From: Arthrobacter sp. CDRTa11
Lineage (GTDB): Bacteria > Actinomycetota > Actinomycetes > Actinomycetales > Micrococcaceae
NCBI RefSeq assembly: GCF_026427775.1
Contig: NZ_CP044532.1
Span: 4,712,001 to 4,776,000, forward strand
Reading direction: 5' to 3'
Length of the DNA stretch: 64,000 nucleotides
Shown: positions 39,317-48,003 of the stretch, one piece after another
Layout of the letters: every line of letters starts with the position of its first letter
How positions within the stretch are numbered: position 1 is the first letter of the stretch
The notes under the pieces: model-generated
Seen by the model: the letters and a program-made list of their open reading frames with translations, nothing else
The model's database searches: none
Told to the model about the DNA's origin: nothing
Made by a program: the position numbers and the translations under genes

Positions 39317-41245
39317 TTATGCACGCAGTTCACTCGAGGAGCTGGAGATCCGGTGGCGCAGCAGGGGCGCAAAGAACGCGGCCAGTTCGGACGTCGCCAT
39401 GAGGGGGAGGACGTTGGCCACGTACTGGTCCGGACGCACCACCACCACCACGCCGTTGCGGTCCAGGCCGCGCAGTTCAAAGATGTCCGCGTTCGGATCG
39501 GTGGCGTAGGCCTTCTCGTAGTCGGTCAGCTTGAACGGCCCCACCTGCGGCTTGAACACAGCCGGCACCGCGCCGATGTCAACGGCCGTGTGGGGCTGCT
39601 GGTAGATCACCTTGACGTCGAACCATGCGTCCGGATCAGCGTCCGACGGCGTCGCCGCCAGCGGTGATTCCGGCGAGCTCGCAAGCCACTCGGCAAGCTG
39701 GTTGGTGGCGGAACCTACCGGCCCGTTTCCCGTTCCGGGCAGGGCGGAATCGGCGAAAACGTAGATCCGCCACCGGCCGTCCGCAGTGGCATGGTGGCCC
39801 AGGTGCATGGGATTGGTGTCGCCGATACGGACAACAGGTGCGGACTTGAACCGCTTGCCAATCGGGAAGCCGGCGGCCAGGTCCTGGTGGTCAGAGGCAC
39901 CCACAAGCATGGATGGTGCATACTGCGTCATGAAGCCGGCCGGGAATTCCGCGGTGCGCACGTAGAAGTCCTCAAGATCGGAGGGGTTCTCGAACTCTTC
40001 CGGCTTCTTGGCCATCATGGCGGACCACTCTTTGTCGAAGTCGATCAGGTTCCTGGCCACCACCTGGCGCTCCTCCGAGTACGTGGACAGCAGGCTCTCC
40101 GGGCTGCGCCCCTCCAGGACGTGTCCAAGCTTCCAGGCAATATTGAAGCCGTCCTGCATGGAGACGTTCATGCCCTGGCCGGCCTTGGCGCTGTGCGTAT
40201 GGCAGGCGTCGCCGGTGATGAAGACGCGCGGGGTGCGGGTGCCGCGGTCCTCCGGCAGGACATCGTCGAACCGGTCCGTGAGGCGGTGGCCCACCTCGTA
40301 GACGCTGTGCCACGCGACGTTCCGGACATCCAGGGTGTACGGATGAAGGATGGCGTTCGCCTTCGCAATGATCTGTTCGATGCTGGTATTGCGGACTGCA
40401 TGGTGGGTGGCGGGGTCCACCTCGCCGAGGTCCACGTACATCCGGAACAGGTGGCCGCCTTCGCGCGGGATCAGCAGGATGCTGCCCTCGGCTCCCTGGA
40501 TGGCACACTTGGTCCGGATGTCCGGGAAGTCCGTGACGGCCAGGGTATCCATGACACCCCAGGCATGGTTGGCCTGATCCCCGGCGAGGGTGCATCCAAT
40601 GGCCTGGCGCACCTTGCTCCGCGCACCGTCAGCCCCCACCACGTATTTGGCGCGGACAGTGCGCTCCTGCCCTTCGTTCGGGCCTGCCGTGTAAAGGAGT
40701 GTCACGGTGACCGGGTACTCCCCCTCATCGGCAACGCTCAGCCCCTGGAATTCGTAGCCATAGTCCGGGGTCATGCGGGTGGGGGCGTTCGCCATGTACT
40801 CGGCGAAGTAGTCCAGGACTCGGGCCTGGTTGACGATGAGGTGCGGGAATTCGCTGATGCCCATCTCGTCGTCGACGGCGCGGGCGGTCCGGATGATGTT
40901 GGCATGGTTTGCCGGGTCCGGCTTCCAGAACGCCATTTCCGTGATGCGGTACGCCTCGGCCGTGATCCTTTCGGCGAAGCCAAAGGCCTGGAAGGTCTCT
41001 ACGCTTCGGGCCTGGATGCCATCGGCCTGGCCGATGGCGAGGCGGCCGGGGCGGCGCTCAATAATGCGGGTGGTGACGTTCGGGAACCGGGACAGCTGCG
41101 CAGCGGCCAGCATTCCGGCAGGTCCGGAACCGACGATCAGCACATCCACCTCGCTGGGAAGGTCGGTGGGCCGGTTGATGCCGACGCCGGCGGCCGGCTG
41201 GACCCGCGGGTCACCGGATACGTAACCGTGGTGGTGGAATTGCAC
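39317..41245 (-). CDS. FAD-dependent aromatic monooxygenase (3-hydroxybenzoate 4-hydroxylase/phenol hydroxylase type)
   Basis: A 642-residue group A flavoprotein monooxygenase. The NAD(P)/FAD motif VGSGPAGMLAA (about residue 37-47), the DG motif and the second FAD motif RVFITGDACHTHSAKAGQGMN in segments are present, and the C-terminal approximately 180 residues form the thioredoxin-like phenol-hydroxylase dimerisation domain. Its size matches MobA of 3-hydroxybenzoate catabolism. It is divergent from the homoprotocatechuate meta-cleavage genes, so it probably makes 3,4-dihydroxyphenylacetate from a monohydroxyphenylacetate in place of the two-component HpaBC. Substrate assignment is inference. 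GAGGAAAG precedes the ATG. Confidence 0.85.
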   Translation of the reverse strand: MQFHHHGYVSGDPRVQPAAGVGINRPTDLPSEVDVLIVGSGPAGMLAAAQLSRFPNVTTRIIERRPGRLAIGQADGIQARSVETFQAFGFAERITAEAYRITEMAFWKPDPANHANIIRTARAVDDEMGISEFPHLIVNQARVLDYFAEYMANAPTRMTPDYGYEFQGLSVADEGEYPVTVTLLYTAGPNEGQERTVRAKYVVGADGARSKVRQAIGCTLAGDQANHAWGVMDTLAVTDFPDIRTKCAIQGAEGSILLIPREGGHLFRMYVDLGEVDPATHHAVRNTSIEQIIAKANAILHPYTLDVRNVAWHSVYEVGHRLTDRFDDVLPEDRGTRTPRVFITGDACHTHSAKAGQGMNVSMQDGFNIAWKLGHVLEGRSPESLLSTYSEERQVVARNLIDFDKEWSAMMAKKPEEFENPSDLEDFYVRTAEFPAGFMTQYAPSMLVGASDHQDLAAGFPIGKRFKSAPVVRIGDTNPMHLGHHATADGRWRIYVFADSALPGTGNGPVGSATNQLAEWLASSPESPLAATPSDADPDAWFDVKVIYQQPHTAVDIGAVPAVFKPQVGPFKLTDYEKAYATDPNADIFELRGLDRNGVVVVVRPDQYVANVLPLMATSELAAFFAPLLRHRISSSSSELRA

Positions 41246-41292
41246 GGGCTTTCCTCACTTCACTGTGTGGCTGATTCAAAGAACTCTTTGCT

Positions 41293-41328
41293 GTTCTATA
41301 TGAGAACTTGAGTTTCTATATTCGAAAC
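41293..41328 (-). promoter_or_regulatory. Tandem operator palindromes upstream of the monooxygenase
   Basis: GTTCTATATGAGAAC (41293-41307) and GTTTCTATATTCGAAAC (41312-41328) are two related dyads whose centres are 20 bp apart, so they face the same side of the helix. They lie 48-83 bp before the monooxygenase ATG, the usual place for an activator such as an IclR-family protein. No IclR gene is in the window. Confidence 0.6.
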
Positions 41329-41403
41329 ATATGGCTTTGGAGGACACTTTACGCCACATGTGACATGGACGACAAGAGAGCAGATTCGGACCTGGCTTGG
41401 GGG

Positions 41404-41445
41404 TTGACGGAACCCGCCTGACGAGGGATAGTGATCGTATACGAT
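41404..41445 (+). promoter_or_regulatory. Promoter and GntR-type operator of the homoprotocatechuate operon
   Basis: TTGACG (41404-41409), 17-bp spacer, GATAGT (41427-41432). The perfect 12-bp palindrome ATCGTATACGAT (41434-41445) covers the predicted transcription start. Its GTATAC core is typical of FCD-type GntR regulators, and such a gene is the second in this operon, so repression at +1 and induction by a pathway compound are likely. Confidence 0.72.
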
Positions 41446-41469
41446 TTCGTACCCGATGAGGAGATAGTC

Positions 41470-42975
41470 TTGGAGAAGGTCAACGAAGACACCCTGGCGG
41501 CAGCACGCAAGGTGATCGCGGTGCATATCAATTACCCCAGCCGCGCAGCGCAGCGGGGCCGCACTCCAGGCCAGCCGTCCTACTTCCTCAAGCCATCGTC
41601 GTCGCTGGCCGTGAGCGGTTCAACAGTGGAGCGGCCAGCGGGCTGTGAACTGCTCGGCTATGAAGGCGAGATCGCCCTGATCATCGGCAAACCTGCCCGC
41701 CGTGTGGGCCTCGAAGATGCCTGGAGCCACGTCGCCGCCATTACGGCCAGCAATGACCTGGGCGTCTACGACCTTCGTTATGCGGACAAGGGCTCCAACC
41801 TCCGGTCCAAAGGTGGCGACGGATTCACGCCGGTGGGCCCCGGACTGATCGCGGCTGACATGCTGGACCCCGCCGGGCTCCGCATTCGCACCTGGCACAA
41901 CGGCACCCTGGTCCAGGACGACACCACTGGTGACCTCCTCTTCCCGTTTGCCCGCCTGGTGGCCGATCTCTCCCAGCTGCTCACCCTCCAGGAGGGGGAC
42001 ATCATCCTCACCGGCACGCCCGCCGGCGCATCGGTCGCCACGCCGGGCGATGTCCTGGAAGTGGAGGTGGGCACCGTTGACGGCAGCCTCACCACGGGCC
42101 GCCTGGTCACCCGGGTGGAGGAAGGCACGACGCCGTTTGCGGCCTTTGGTGCCGGGCCCCAGGCTGATGACCTGCAGCGGGAGGAGGCCTACGGCTCACG
42201 CGAGGCAGCGGGGCTGCCAACGGTCGAAGATGCAGGGGCGGGGGCCGCCGTCGGGCCTGTCCTCTCCCCCGAACTGAAGGCAAAGCTGGAAAGCGTGTGC
42301 ACCGCAACACTGTCCTCACAGTTGCGCAAGCGCGGCCTGAACAACGTCAGCATCGACGGCCTCACCGCCACCCGCCCGGAGAAGCGCGTGGTGGGGCTGG
42401 CCCGGACGCTCCGTTACGTCCCCAACCGCGAAGATCTCTTCAAGATCCATGGCGGCGGCTTCAATGCACAGAAGAAGGCCATCGACTCCGTGAATGAGGG
42501 CGAGATCCTGGTCATGGAGGCCCGCGGCGAAAAGGGCACCGGCACCATCGGTGACATCCTGGCCCTGCGGGCCCAGGTCCGCGGCGCCGCAGCCATCATC
42601 ACCGACGGCGGTGTCCGGGATTTCTCCGCTGTGGCAGCCATGGAGATGCCCACCTACTATTCCAACCCGCACCCTGCCGTGCTGGGCCGGCGCCACATCC
42701 CGTGGGATACGGACATCACCATCGCCTGCGGCGGCACCACCGTGCAGCCCGGCGACATCATCGTGGCCGACTCGGACGGCATCCTGGTCATCCCGCCGGT
42801 ACTGGCCGAGGAAGTGGCCGACGAATCCATCGTGCAGGAACGCGAGGAGACGTTCATTGCGGAAATGGTGGAGCAGGGCCACAGTGTGGACGGGCTCTAT
42901 CCGATGAACGCTGCCTGGCGGAGAAAGTATGAAGAATGGGAACGAGAATGGGAAGCGGGCCGGTCCAATGACTGA
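41470..42975 (+). CDS. Fusion of fumarylacetoacetate-hydrolase-like and RraA-like domains
   Basis: A 501-residue bifunctional protein. The first approximately 220 residues are an FAH domain (GYEGEIALIIGKPARRV, KGGDGFTPVGPGLI, DIILTGTPAGASV), the family of the OPET decarboxylase/HHDD isomerase (HpaG). After a linker (about 220-265), residues about 270-490 are an RraA-like domain with the HMG/oxaloacetate aldolase-decarboxylase signature DGGVRD and GDIIVADSDGILVIP. E. coli HpaG is instead a duplicated FAH protein. The RraA part may supply decarboxylation. TTG 41470 is chosen because GAGGAG lies 6 nt upstream; GTG 41431 would overlap the operator. Confidence 0.85.
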   Translation: MEKVNEDTLAAARKVIAVHINYPSRAAQRGRTPGQPSYFLKPSSSLAVSGSTVERPAGCELLGYEGEIALIIGKPARRVGLEDAWSHVAAITASNDLGVYDLRYADKGSNLRSKGGDGFTPVGPGLIAADMLDPAGLRIRTWHNGTLVQDDTTGDLLFPFARLVADLSQLLTLQEGDIILTGTPAGASVATPGDVLEVEVGTVDGSLTTGRLVTRVEEGTTPFAAFGAGPQADDLQREEAYGSREAAGLPTVEDAGAGAAVGPVLSPELKAKLESVCTATLSSQLRKRGLNNVSIDGLTATRPEKRVVGLARTLRYVPNREDLFKIHGGGFNAQKKAIDSVNEGEILVMEARGEKGTGTIGDILALRAQVRGAAAIITDGGVRDFSAVAAMEMPTYYSNPHPAVLGRRHIPWDTDITIACGGTTVQPGDIIVADSDGILVIPPVLAEEVADESIVQEREETFIAEMVEQGHSVDGLYPMNAAWRRKYEEWEREWEAGRSND

Positions 42976-43657
42976 AACAGCCACCGACGCTGAGACCACC
43001 TCAGCCGATATCACCGGCAGCAAGTCCGAGCAGGCCTACCGGGCCATCAAGGCAAGGATCGTGGAAGGCACGTATACGCCCGGGTACCGGCTGGTGCTGG
43101 CCAGCATCGCCAAGGACCTCGGTTTCAGCGTGGTCCCGGTCCGGGAGGCCATCCGCCGGCTTGAAGCCGAAAACCTGGTCAAGTTCGAACGCAACGTAGG
43201 CGCCACCGTGTCCGGGATTGACCCCACCGAATACCTGTACACCATGCAGACGCTGAGTATCGTGGAGGGGGCCGCGACGGCGATGTCCGCACCCCTAATC
43301 GACTCGGTGGCAATTGCCCGTGCCCGAGCCGTGAACGCCGAAATGCGCGAATGCCTGGAGCACTTCGATCCCGTCCGCTTCACCCGACTTAACCAGGACT
43401 TCCACAGCATCCTGTTCGAGCACTGCCCCAACCCGCACATCCTTGACCTGGTCCATCGCGGCTGGAACCGGCTGGCCTCCCTTCGCTCCTCCACCTTCCG
43501 CTTCGTCCCCGGCCGGGCTCACGACTCAGTGGACGAGCACGAGGCCCTCTTGAAGCTCATCGAAGCCAGCGCCAGCGCCGACGAGATCGAAAAGGCCGCC
43601 CGGCTGCACCGCTCCGCCACCCTGGATGCCTACCTGAGCCAGGCCAAAAACATCTGA
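42968..43657 (+). CDS. GntR family regulator (FCD type)
   Basis: A 229-residue regulator. The winged helix (SKSEQAYRAIKARIVEGTYTPGYRLVLASIAKDLGFSVVPVREAIRRLEAENLV) is followed by an all-helical FCD effector domain with metal-site-like residues (ARLNQDFHSILFEHCPN and DEHEALLKLI). It overlaps the end of the fusion gene by 8 nt (ATGACTGA). ATG 42929 is a credible alternative, with GGAG 5 nt upstream. It probably represses the operon through the palindrome at 41434-41445. Confidence 0.88.
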   Translation: MTETATDAETTSADITGSKSEQAYRAIKARIVEGTYTPGYRLVLASIAKDLGFSVVPVREAIRRLEAENLVKFERNVGATVSGIDPTEYLYTMQTLSIVEGAATAMSAPLIDSVAIARARAVNAEMRECLEHFDPVRFTRLNQDFHSILFEHCPNPHILDLVHRGWNRLASLRSSTFRFVPGRAHDSVDEHEALLKLIEASASADEIEKAARLHRSATLDAYLSQAKNI

Positions 43658-43718
43658 CCCGCTCCCCCAAAAGCAGCGTTTCTCCCAAGTAGCCTCACCA
43701 GCAGTAAGGAAAACAACA

Positions 43719-45272
43719 ATGACGTTCACTGCCCAAGAAACCAAAGCCCATTACGTGCCGCGGGACCTTCCCTCCCACATCCAGCACTACATCAACGGCC
43801 AGTTCGTTGACTCTGTGGGCGGCAAGACCTTCGACGTCCTGGACCCTGTCTCCAACCAGAACTACGCCACCGCCGCGGCCGGCCAGAAAGAGGACATCGA
43901 CCTCGCCGTGGCCGCCGCCCGCGAAGCCTTCACCAGTGGGCCGTGGCCGAAGATGAAGCCCCGCGAGCGTGCCCGGGTCCTGAACAAGATCGCCGACGCC
44001 GTCGAGGCGCAGGAAGAGCGCCTGGCTGAGCTGGAAACCTTCGATACCGGCCTGCCCATAACCCAGGCCAAGGGCCAGGCCCTCCGCGCGGCAGAGAACT
44101 TCCGCTTCTTCGCGGACCTGATCGTGGCCCAGTTCGACGACGCCATGAAGGTCCCCGGCTCGCAGATCAACTACGTGAACCGCAAGCCGATCGGCGTCGC
44201 GGGCCTGATCACGCCGTGGAACACGCCCTTCATGCTCGAGTCCTGGAAGCTGGCCCCGGCCCTGGCCACCGGCAACACCGTGGTCCTTAAGCCGGCTGAG
44301 TTCACCCCGCTCTCGGCTTCGCTGTGGGCCACCATCTTCAAGGATGCGGGCCTCCCCGACGGCGTGTTCAACCTGGTCAACGGCCTGGGCGAGGAAGCCG
44401 GCGACGCGCTGGTGAAGCACCCGGACGTTCCGCTGATCTCCTTCACCGGCGAGACCACCACCGGCCAAACCATCTTCCGGAACGCCGCCGCCAACCTCAA
44501 AGGCCTGTCCATGGAGCTCGGCGGCAAGTCCCCCTGCGTGGTGTTCGCCGACGCCGACCTGGACGCCGCGATCGACTCCGCCCTGTTTGGCGTCTTCTCC
44601 CTCAATGGCGAACGCTGCACCGCAGGCTCCCGCATCCTGGTGGAACGGGCCATCTACGACGAATTCTGCGAAAAGTATGCCGCCCGCGCCAAGAACATCG
44701 TGGTCGGCGATCCGCACGATCCCAAAACACAGGTGGGCGCCCTGGTCCACCCGGAGCACTACGAAAAGGTGGCCTCCTACGTGGAAATCGGCAAGTCCGA
44801 AGGCCGGTTGCTGGCCGGGGGTGGACGTCCCGAGAATTTGCCCGCAGGGCTCAACAACAGCAACTACATCGCACCCACGGTGTTCGCCGACGTCGCCCCC
44901 GACGCCCGGATCTTCCAGGAGGAGATCTTCGGTCCCGTCGTCGCCATCACCCCGTTCGAGAACGACGACGAGGCGTTGGCCCTGGCAAACAACACCAAGT
45001 ACGGCCTTGCCGCCTACATCTGGACGCAGAACCTGACCCGCGCCCACAACTTCTCCCAGAACGTGGAAGCCGGCATGGTGTGGCTGAACAGCCACAACGT
45101 CCGCGACCTGCGCACTCCATTCGGCGGCGTCAAAGCTTCCGGCCTGGGCCACGAGGGCGGTTACCGCTCCATTGACTTCTACACGGACCAGCAGGCAGTG
45201 CACATCACGCTCGGCAGCGTCCACACCCCCAAGTTCGGCAGCATCGAGGCCAGCGCCGCCAACGAAGGCTAA
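43719..45272 (+). CDS. hpaE: 5-carboxymethyl-2-hydroxymuconate semialdehyde dehydrogenase
   Basis: A 517-residue NAD-dependent aldehyde dehydrogenase. The general base Glu266 (LSMELGGKSP) and catalytic Cys300 (NGERCTAGSR) are in place, with FTGETTTGQ for cofactor binding and EIFGPVVAI near the C-terminus. NGERCTAGSR and GLGHEGGYRSIDFYTDQQ are typical of HpaE. It oxidises the ring-cleavage product to 5-carboxymethyl-2-hydroxymuconate. The AAGGAAAA site precedes the ATG. It lies between the regulator and hpaD in the operon. Confidence 0.9.
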   Translation: MTFTAQETKAHYVPRDLPSHIQHYINGQFVDSVGGKTFDVLDPVSNQNYATAAAGQKEDIDLAVAAAREAFTSGPWPKMKPRERARVLNKIADAVEAQEERLAELETFDTGLPITQAKGQALRAAENFRFFADLIVAQFDDAMKVPGSQINYVNRKPIGVAGLITPWNTPFMLESWKLAPALATGNTVVLKPAEFTPLSASLWATIFKDAGLPDGVFNLVNGLGEEAGDALVKHPDVPLISFTGETTTGQTIFRNAAANLKGLSMELGGKSPCVVFADADLDAAIDSALFGVFSLNGERCTAGSRILVERAIYDEFCEKYAARAKNIVVGDPHDPKTQVGALVHPEHYEKVASYVEIGKSEGRLLAGGGRPENLPAGLNNSNYIAPTVFADVAPDARIFQEEIFGPVVAITPFENDDEALALANNTKYGLAAYIWTQNLTRAHNFSQNVEAGMVWLNSHNVRDLRTPFGGVKASGLGHEGGYRSIDFYTDQQAVHITLGSVHTPKFGSIEASAANEG

Positions 45273-45312
45273 ACAGTCTTCGCCTTTACCTGCTCAAAGA
45301 AGAGAGAATCCC

Positions 45313-46407
45313 ATGACAAACTTCGTACCCACCCCCACCGTCCCGGCTCCGGACATCGTCCGCTGCGCCTACATGGAAATCGTGGTCACCGACCTCGCCA
45401 AGTCCCGCGCGTTCTACGTGGACCTCCTGGGCCTGCATGTCACCGAGGAAGATGAGAACAACATCTACCTGCGCTCCCTGGAGGAGTTCATCCACCACAA
45501 CCTGGTGCTGCGCAAGGGACCCATCGCCGCCGTCGCCGCCTTTGCCTACCGGGTCAAGTCCCCGGCCGAGGTGGACGCCGCCGAGGCCTACTACCGCGAG
45601 CTCGGCTGCCGGGTTGAGCGGCGCAAGGAAGGCTTCACCAAGGGCATCGGCGACTCCGTCCGTGTTGAGGACCCGCTGGGCTTCCCCTACGAGTTCTTCT
45701 ACGACGTGGAGCACGTGGAACGCCTCACCCAGCGCTACGACCTCTACTCCGCCGGGGAACTGGTGCGCCTGGACCACTTCAACCAGGTCACCCCGGATGT
45801 GCCCCGCGGCCGCAAATACCTTGAGGACCTGGGCTTCCGCGTCTCCGAGGACATCCAGGATTCCGACGGCGTCACGTACGCCGCGTGGATGCACCGCAAG
45901 CAGACCGTGCACGACACCGCCCTGACCGGCGGCAACGGCCCGCGCATGCACCACGTCGCGTTCGCCACGCACGAGAAGCACAACATCATCCAGATCTGCG
46001 ACAAAATGGGCGCCCTGCGCATCAGCGACCGGATCGAACGCGGCCCCGGCCGGCACGGTGTCTCCAACGCCTTCTACCTCTACATCCTGGACCCGGACGG
46101 CCACCGCATCGAGATCTACACCCAGGACTACTACACCGGCGACCCCGACAACCCCACCATCACCTGGGACGTCCACGACAACCAGCGCCGCGACTGGTGG
46201 GGCAACCCCGTCGTCCCGTCCTGGTACACCGAAGCCTCCCTGGTCCTGGACCTCGACGGCAACCCGCAGCCTGTGATTGTCCGGGAGGAAAAGAGCGAAA
46301 TGGCAGTCACCGTCGGAGCAGACGGCTTCTCCTACACCCGCAAGCAGGACAGCGACGGGACGGACGCCGGAGAAAAGACAGGCTTCAAACTGGGAGCGCA
46401 GCTGTAG
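45313..46407 (+). CDS. hpaD: 3,4-dihydroxyphenylacetate (homoprotocatechuate) 2,3-dioxygenase
   Basis: A 364-residue type I extradiol dioxygenase of the VOC superfamily. It cleaves the catechol ring next to the hydroxyls using Fe(II) or Mn(II) and O2. With the ATG at 45313 the metal ligands fall at His155 (LDHFNQ), His214 (RMHHVAF) and Glu267 (HRIEIYTQDYY), exactly the numbering known for the Brevibacterium (Fe) and Arthrobacter globiformis MndD (Mn) enzymes, which confirms both identity and start. The metal used here cannot be told from sequence. It is the ring-opening step of the operon. Confidence 0.96.
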   Translation: MTNFVPTPTVPAPDIVRCAYMEIVVTDLAKSRAFYVDLLGLHVTEEDENNIYLRSLEEFIHHNLVLRKGPIAAVAAFAYRVKSPAEVDAAEAYYRELGCRVERRKEGFTKGIGDSVRVEDPLGFPYEFFYDVEHVERLTQRYDLYSAGELVRLDHFNQVTPDVPRGRKYLEDLGFRVSEDIQDSDGVTYAAWMHRKQTVHDTALTGGNGPRMHHVAFATHEKHNIIQICDKMGALRISDRIERGPGRHGVSNAFYLYILDPDGHRIEIYTQDYYTGDPDNPTITWDVHDNQRRDWWGNPVVPSWYTEASLVLDLDGNPQPVIVREEKSEMAVTVGADGFSYTRKQDSDGTDAGEKTGFKLGAQL

Positions 46408-46409
46408 CC

Positions 46410-47195
46410 ATGATGGATGCCACCACGATTGAGGCCATCGCGGACGAACTGCTGGAAGCCGGCCGCAGCCGCAAACCCGTGCCCCGGCTGACGGCGCGCT
46501 ACCCGGAGATGACAGTCGAGGACTCCTACGCCGTGCAGCAACTGTGGCGGCGCCGGAACGAGGACGCCGGACGGACCCTGGTGGGACGCAAGATCGGCCT
46601 CACGTCCAAGGCCATGCAGGCAGCCACCGGCATCACCGAACCGGACTACGGCGCCATCTTCGATGACATGGTCCTGGAAACCGGATGTTCGGTGCAGTGG
46701 GACCAGTACACGCACCCGCGGGTGGAGGTGGAGTTGGCCTTTGTCCTGAAGGACGGGCTGAAAGGCCCCGGCTGCACCATTTTTGATGTCCTTAAGGCCA
46801 CCGAGTACGTGGTTCCGGCCCTGGAGATCCTGGATTCCCGGATCGAGATGGAGGGCCGGACCATCGTGGACACCATCGCGGACAACGCCGCGATGGGCGC
46901 CATGGTGATCGGCGGCAACCCGGTCCGGCCCGATGACGTGGACCTGCGCTGGGTGGCAGCCATCCTGTACAAAAACCAGACAGTGGAAGAAACCGGCGTG
47001 GCCGCAGGGGTCCTGGACCACCCGGCCAACGGGGTGCACTGGCTGGCCAACAAGATCGCGGCCCACGGGGACAGCATGAAGGCAGGGGACATTATCCTGG
47101 CCGGATCGTTTACCCGTCCGCTGTGGGTCTACAAAGGTGACACCGTCCACGCCGACTACGGACCGCTGGGGAGCATCACATGCCGCTTCGAATAG
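46410..47195 (+). CDS. hpaH: 2-oxo-hept-3-ene-1,7-dioate hydratase
   Basis: A 261-residue enzyme of the FAH-related hydratase/decarboxylase family (HpaH/MhpD). Conserved parts are GRKIGLTSKAMQ, EPDYGAIFDDMVL, HPRVEVELAFVL, EILDSRIEM and DNAAMGAMVIGG, ending in GDTVHADYGPLGSITCRF. It adds water to 2-oxohept-3-enedioate. The ATG (46410, or 46413) follows the hpaD stop by 2 nt, and its 3' end overlaps hpaI by 16 nt, so translation is coupled. Confidence 0.93.
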   Translation: MMDATTIEAIADELLEAGRSRKPVPRLTARYPEMTVEDSYAVQQLWRRRNEDAGRTLVGRKIGLTSKAMQAATGITEPDYGAIFDDMVLETGCSVQWDQYTHPRVEVELAFVLKDGLKGPGCTIFDVLKATEYVVPALEILDSRIEMEGRTIVDTIADNAAMGAMVIGGNPVRPDDVDLRWVAAILYKNQTVEETGVAAGVLDHPANGVHWLANKIAAHGDSMKAGDIILAGSFTRPLWVYKGDTVHADYGPLGSITCRFE

Positions 47196-47995
47196 AGGAC
47201 ACCTTCCGCGACGCGCTGCGCAATCAAAACGGTAAAGCAGGCCGTCCGCTTGCCGGCATGTGGGTCTGCTCCGGCAGCCCGCTCATCGCCGAAGTGTGCG
47301 CCGGCTCCGGCCTGGACTGGCTCCTGGTGGACGCCGAGCACAGCCCCAACGGCCTGGAATCCATCCTCGCCCAGCTCCAGGCAATCAGCGGCTACCCCGT
47401 CCACGCCGTGGTCCGGCCGCCCGTCAACGACACCGTGCTGATCAAGCAGTACCTGGACCTGGGCGTTCAAAACCTGCTGATCCCCATGGTTAACTCCGCG
47501 GCCGACGCCGAGGCCGCGGTGGCCGCCACCCGCTACCCGCCCCACGGTGTCCGCGGCGTGGGTTCAGCCCTTGCCCGGGCCTCACGCTGGAACCGGATCC
47601 CGGACTACCTGGACAGGGCCGCGGAAACCATCAGTGTCACCGTCCAGATCGAATCCACCGCCGCCGTCGAAGCCGTGGACAAGATCCTGGACGTGGACGG
47701 TGTGGACGCCATCTTCCTGGGCCCCTCAGACCTCGCCGCCTCCATGGGCGTGCTGGGACAGCAGGAACACCCGGAGGTCCGGGCCGCCGTCGAACACTGC
47801 CTGGAAGCCGCCAAAGCGGCAGGGAAACCCGCCGGCGTCAACGCGTTCAATCCGGTCACCGCCAACCAGTACCTGGACAGCGGTGCCAATTTCATCCTGG
47901 TGGGTGCCGACGTCGCGCTGCTTGCCCGGGGCTCGGAAGCGCTGGCCGCCCAGTTCATCCGGAGATCCGACGGCGGTTCCCCCGCCAGCTACTGA
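47180..47995 (+). CDS. hpaI: 4-hydroxy-2-oxoheptanedioate aldolase
   Basis: A 271-residue class II pyruvate aldolase (HpcH/HpaI). Typical segments are GMWVCSGSPLIAEVCAGSGLDWLLVDAEHSPN, LIPMVNSAADAEAAVAATRYPPHGVRGVG, VQIESTAAVEAVDKI and FLGPSDLAASMG in pieces; the Glu of QIEST and Asp of GPSDL bind the divalent metal. It splits the pathway end product into pyruvate and succinate semialdehyde. Last gene of the operon; no terminator hairpin is evident before the convergent gene 8 nt away. Confidence 0.95.
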   Translation: MPLRIEDTFRDALRNQNGKAGRPLAGMWVCSGSPLIAEVCAGSGLDWLLVDAEHSPNGLESILAQLQAISGYPVHAVVRPPVNDTVLIKQYLDLGVQNLLIPMVNSAADAEAAVAATRYPPHGVRGVGSALARASRWNRIPDYLDRAAETISVTVQIESTAAVEAVDKILDVDGVDAIFLGPSDLAASMGVLGQQEHPEVRAAVEHCLEAAKAAGKPAGVNAFNPVTANQYLDSGANFILVGADVALLARGSEALAAQFIRRSDGGSPASY

Positions 47996-48003
47996 CTTAC
48001 GGT

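Noticed and set aside
39791..41311. 506-codon plus-strand frame over the flavin monooxygenase
   Set aside because: Antisense shadow; the minus strand carries the FAD motifs, and the frame would run across the operator region.
43695..45224. 509-codon minus-strand frame over hpaE
   Set aside because: Shadow of a conserved aldehyde dehydrogenase with all catalytic residues on the plus strand.
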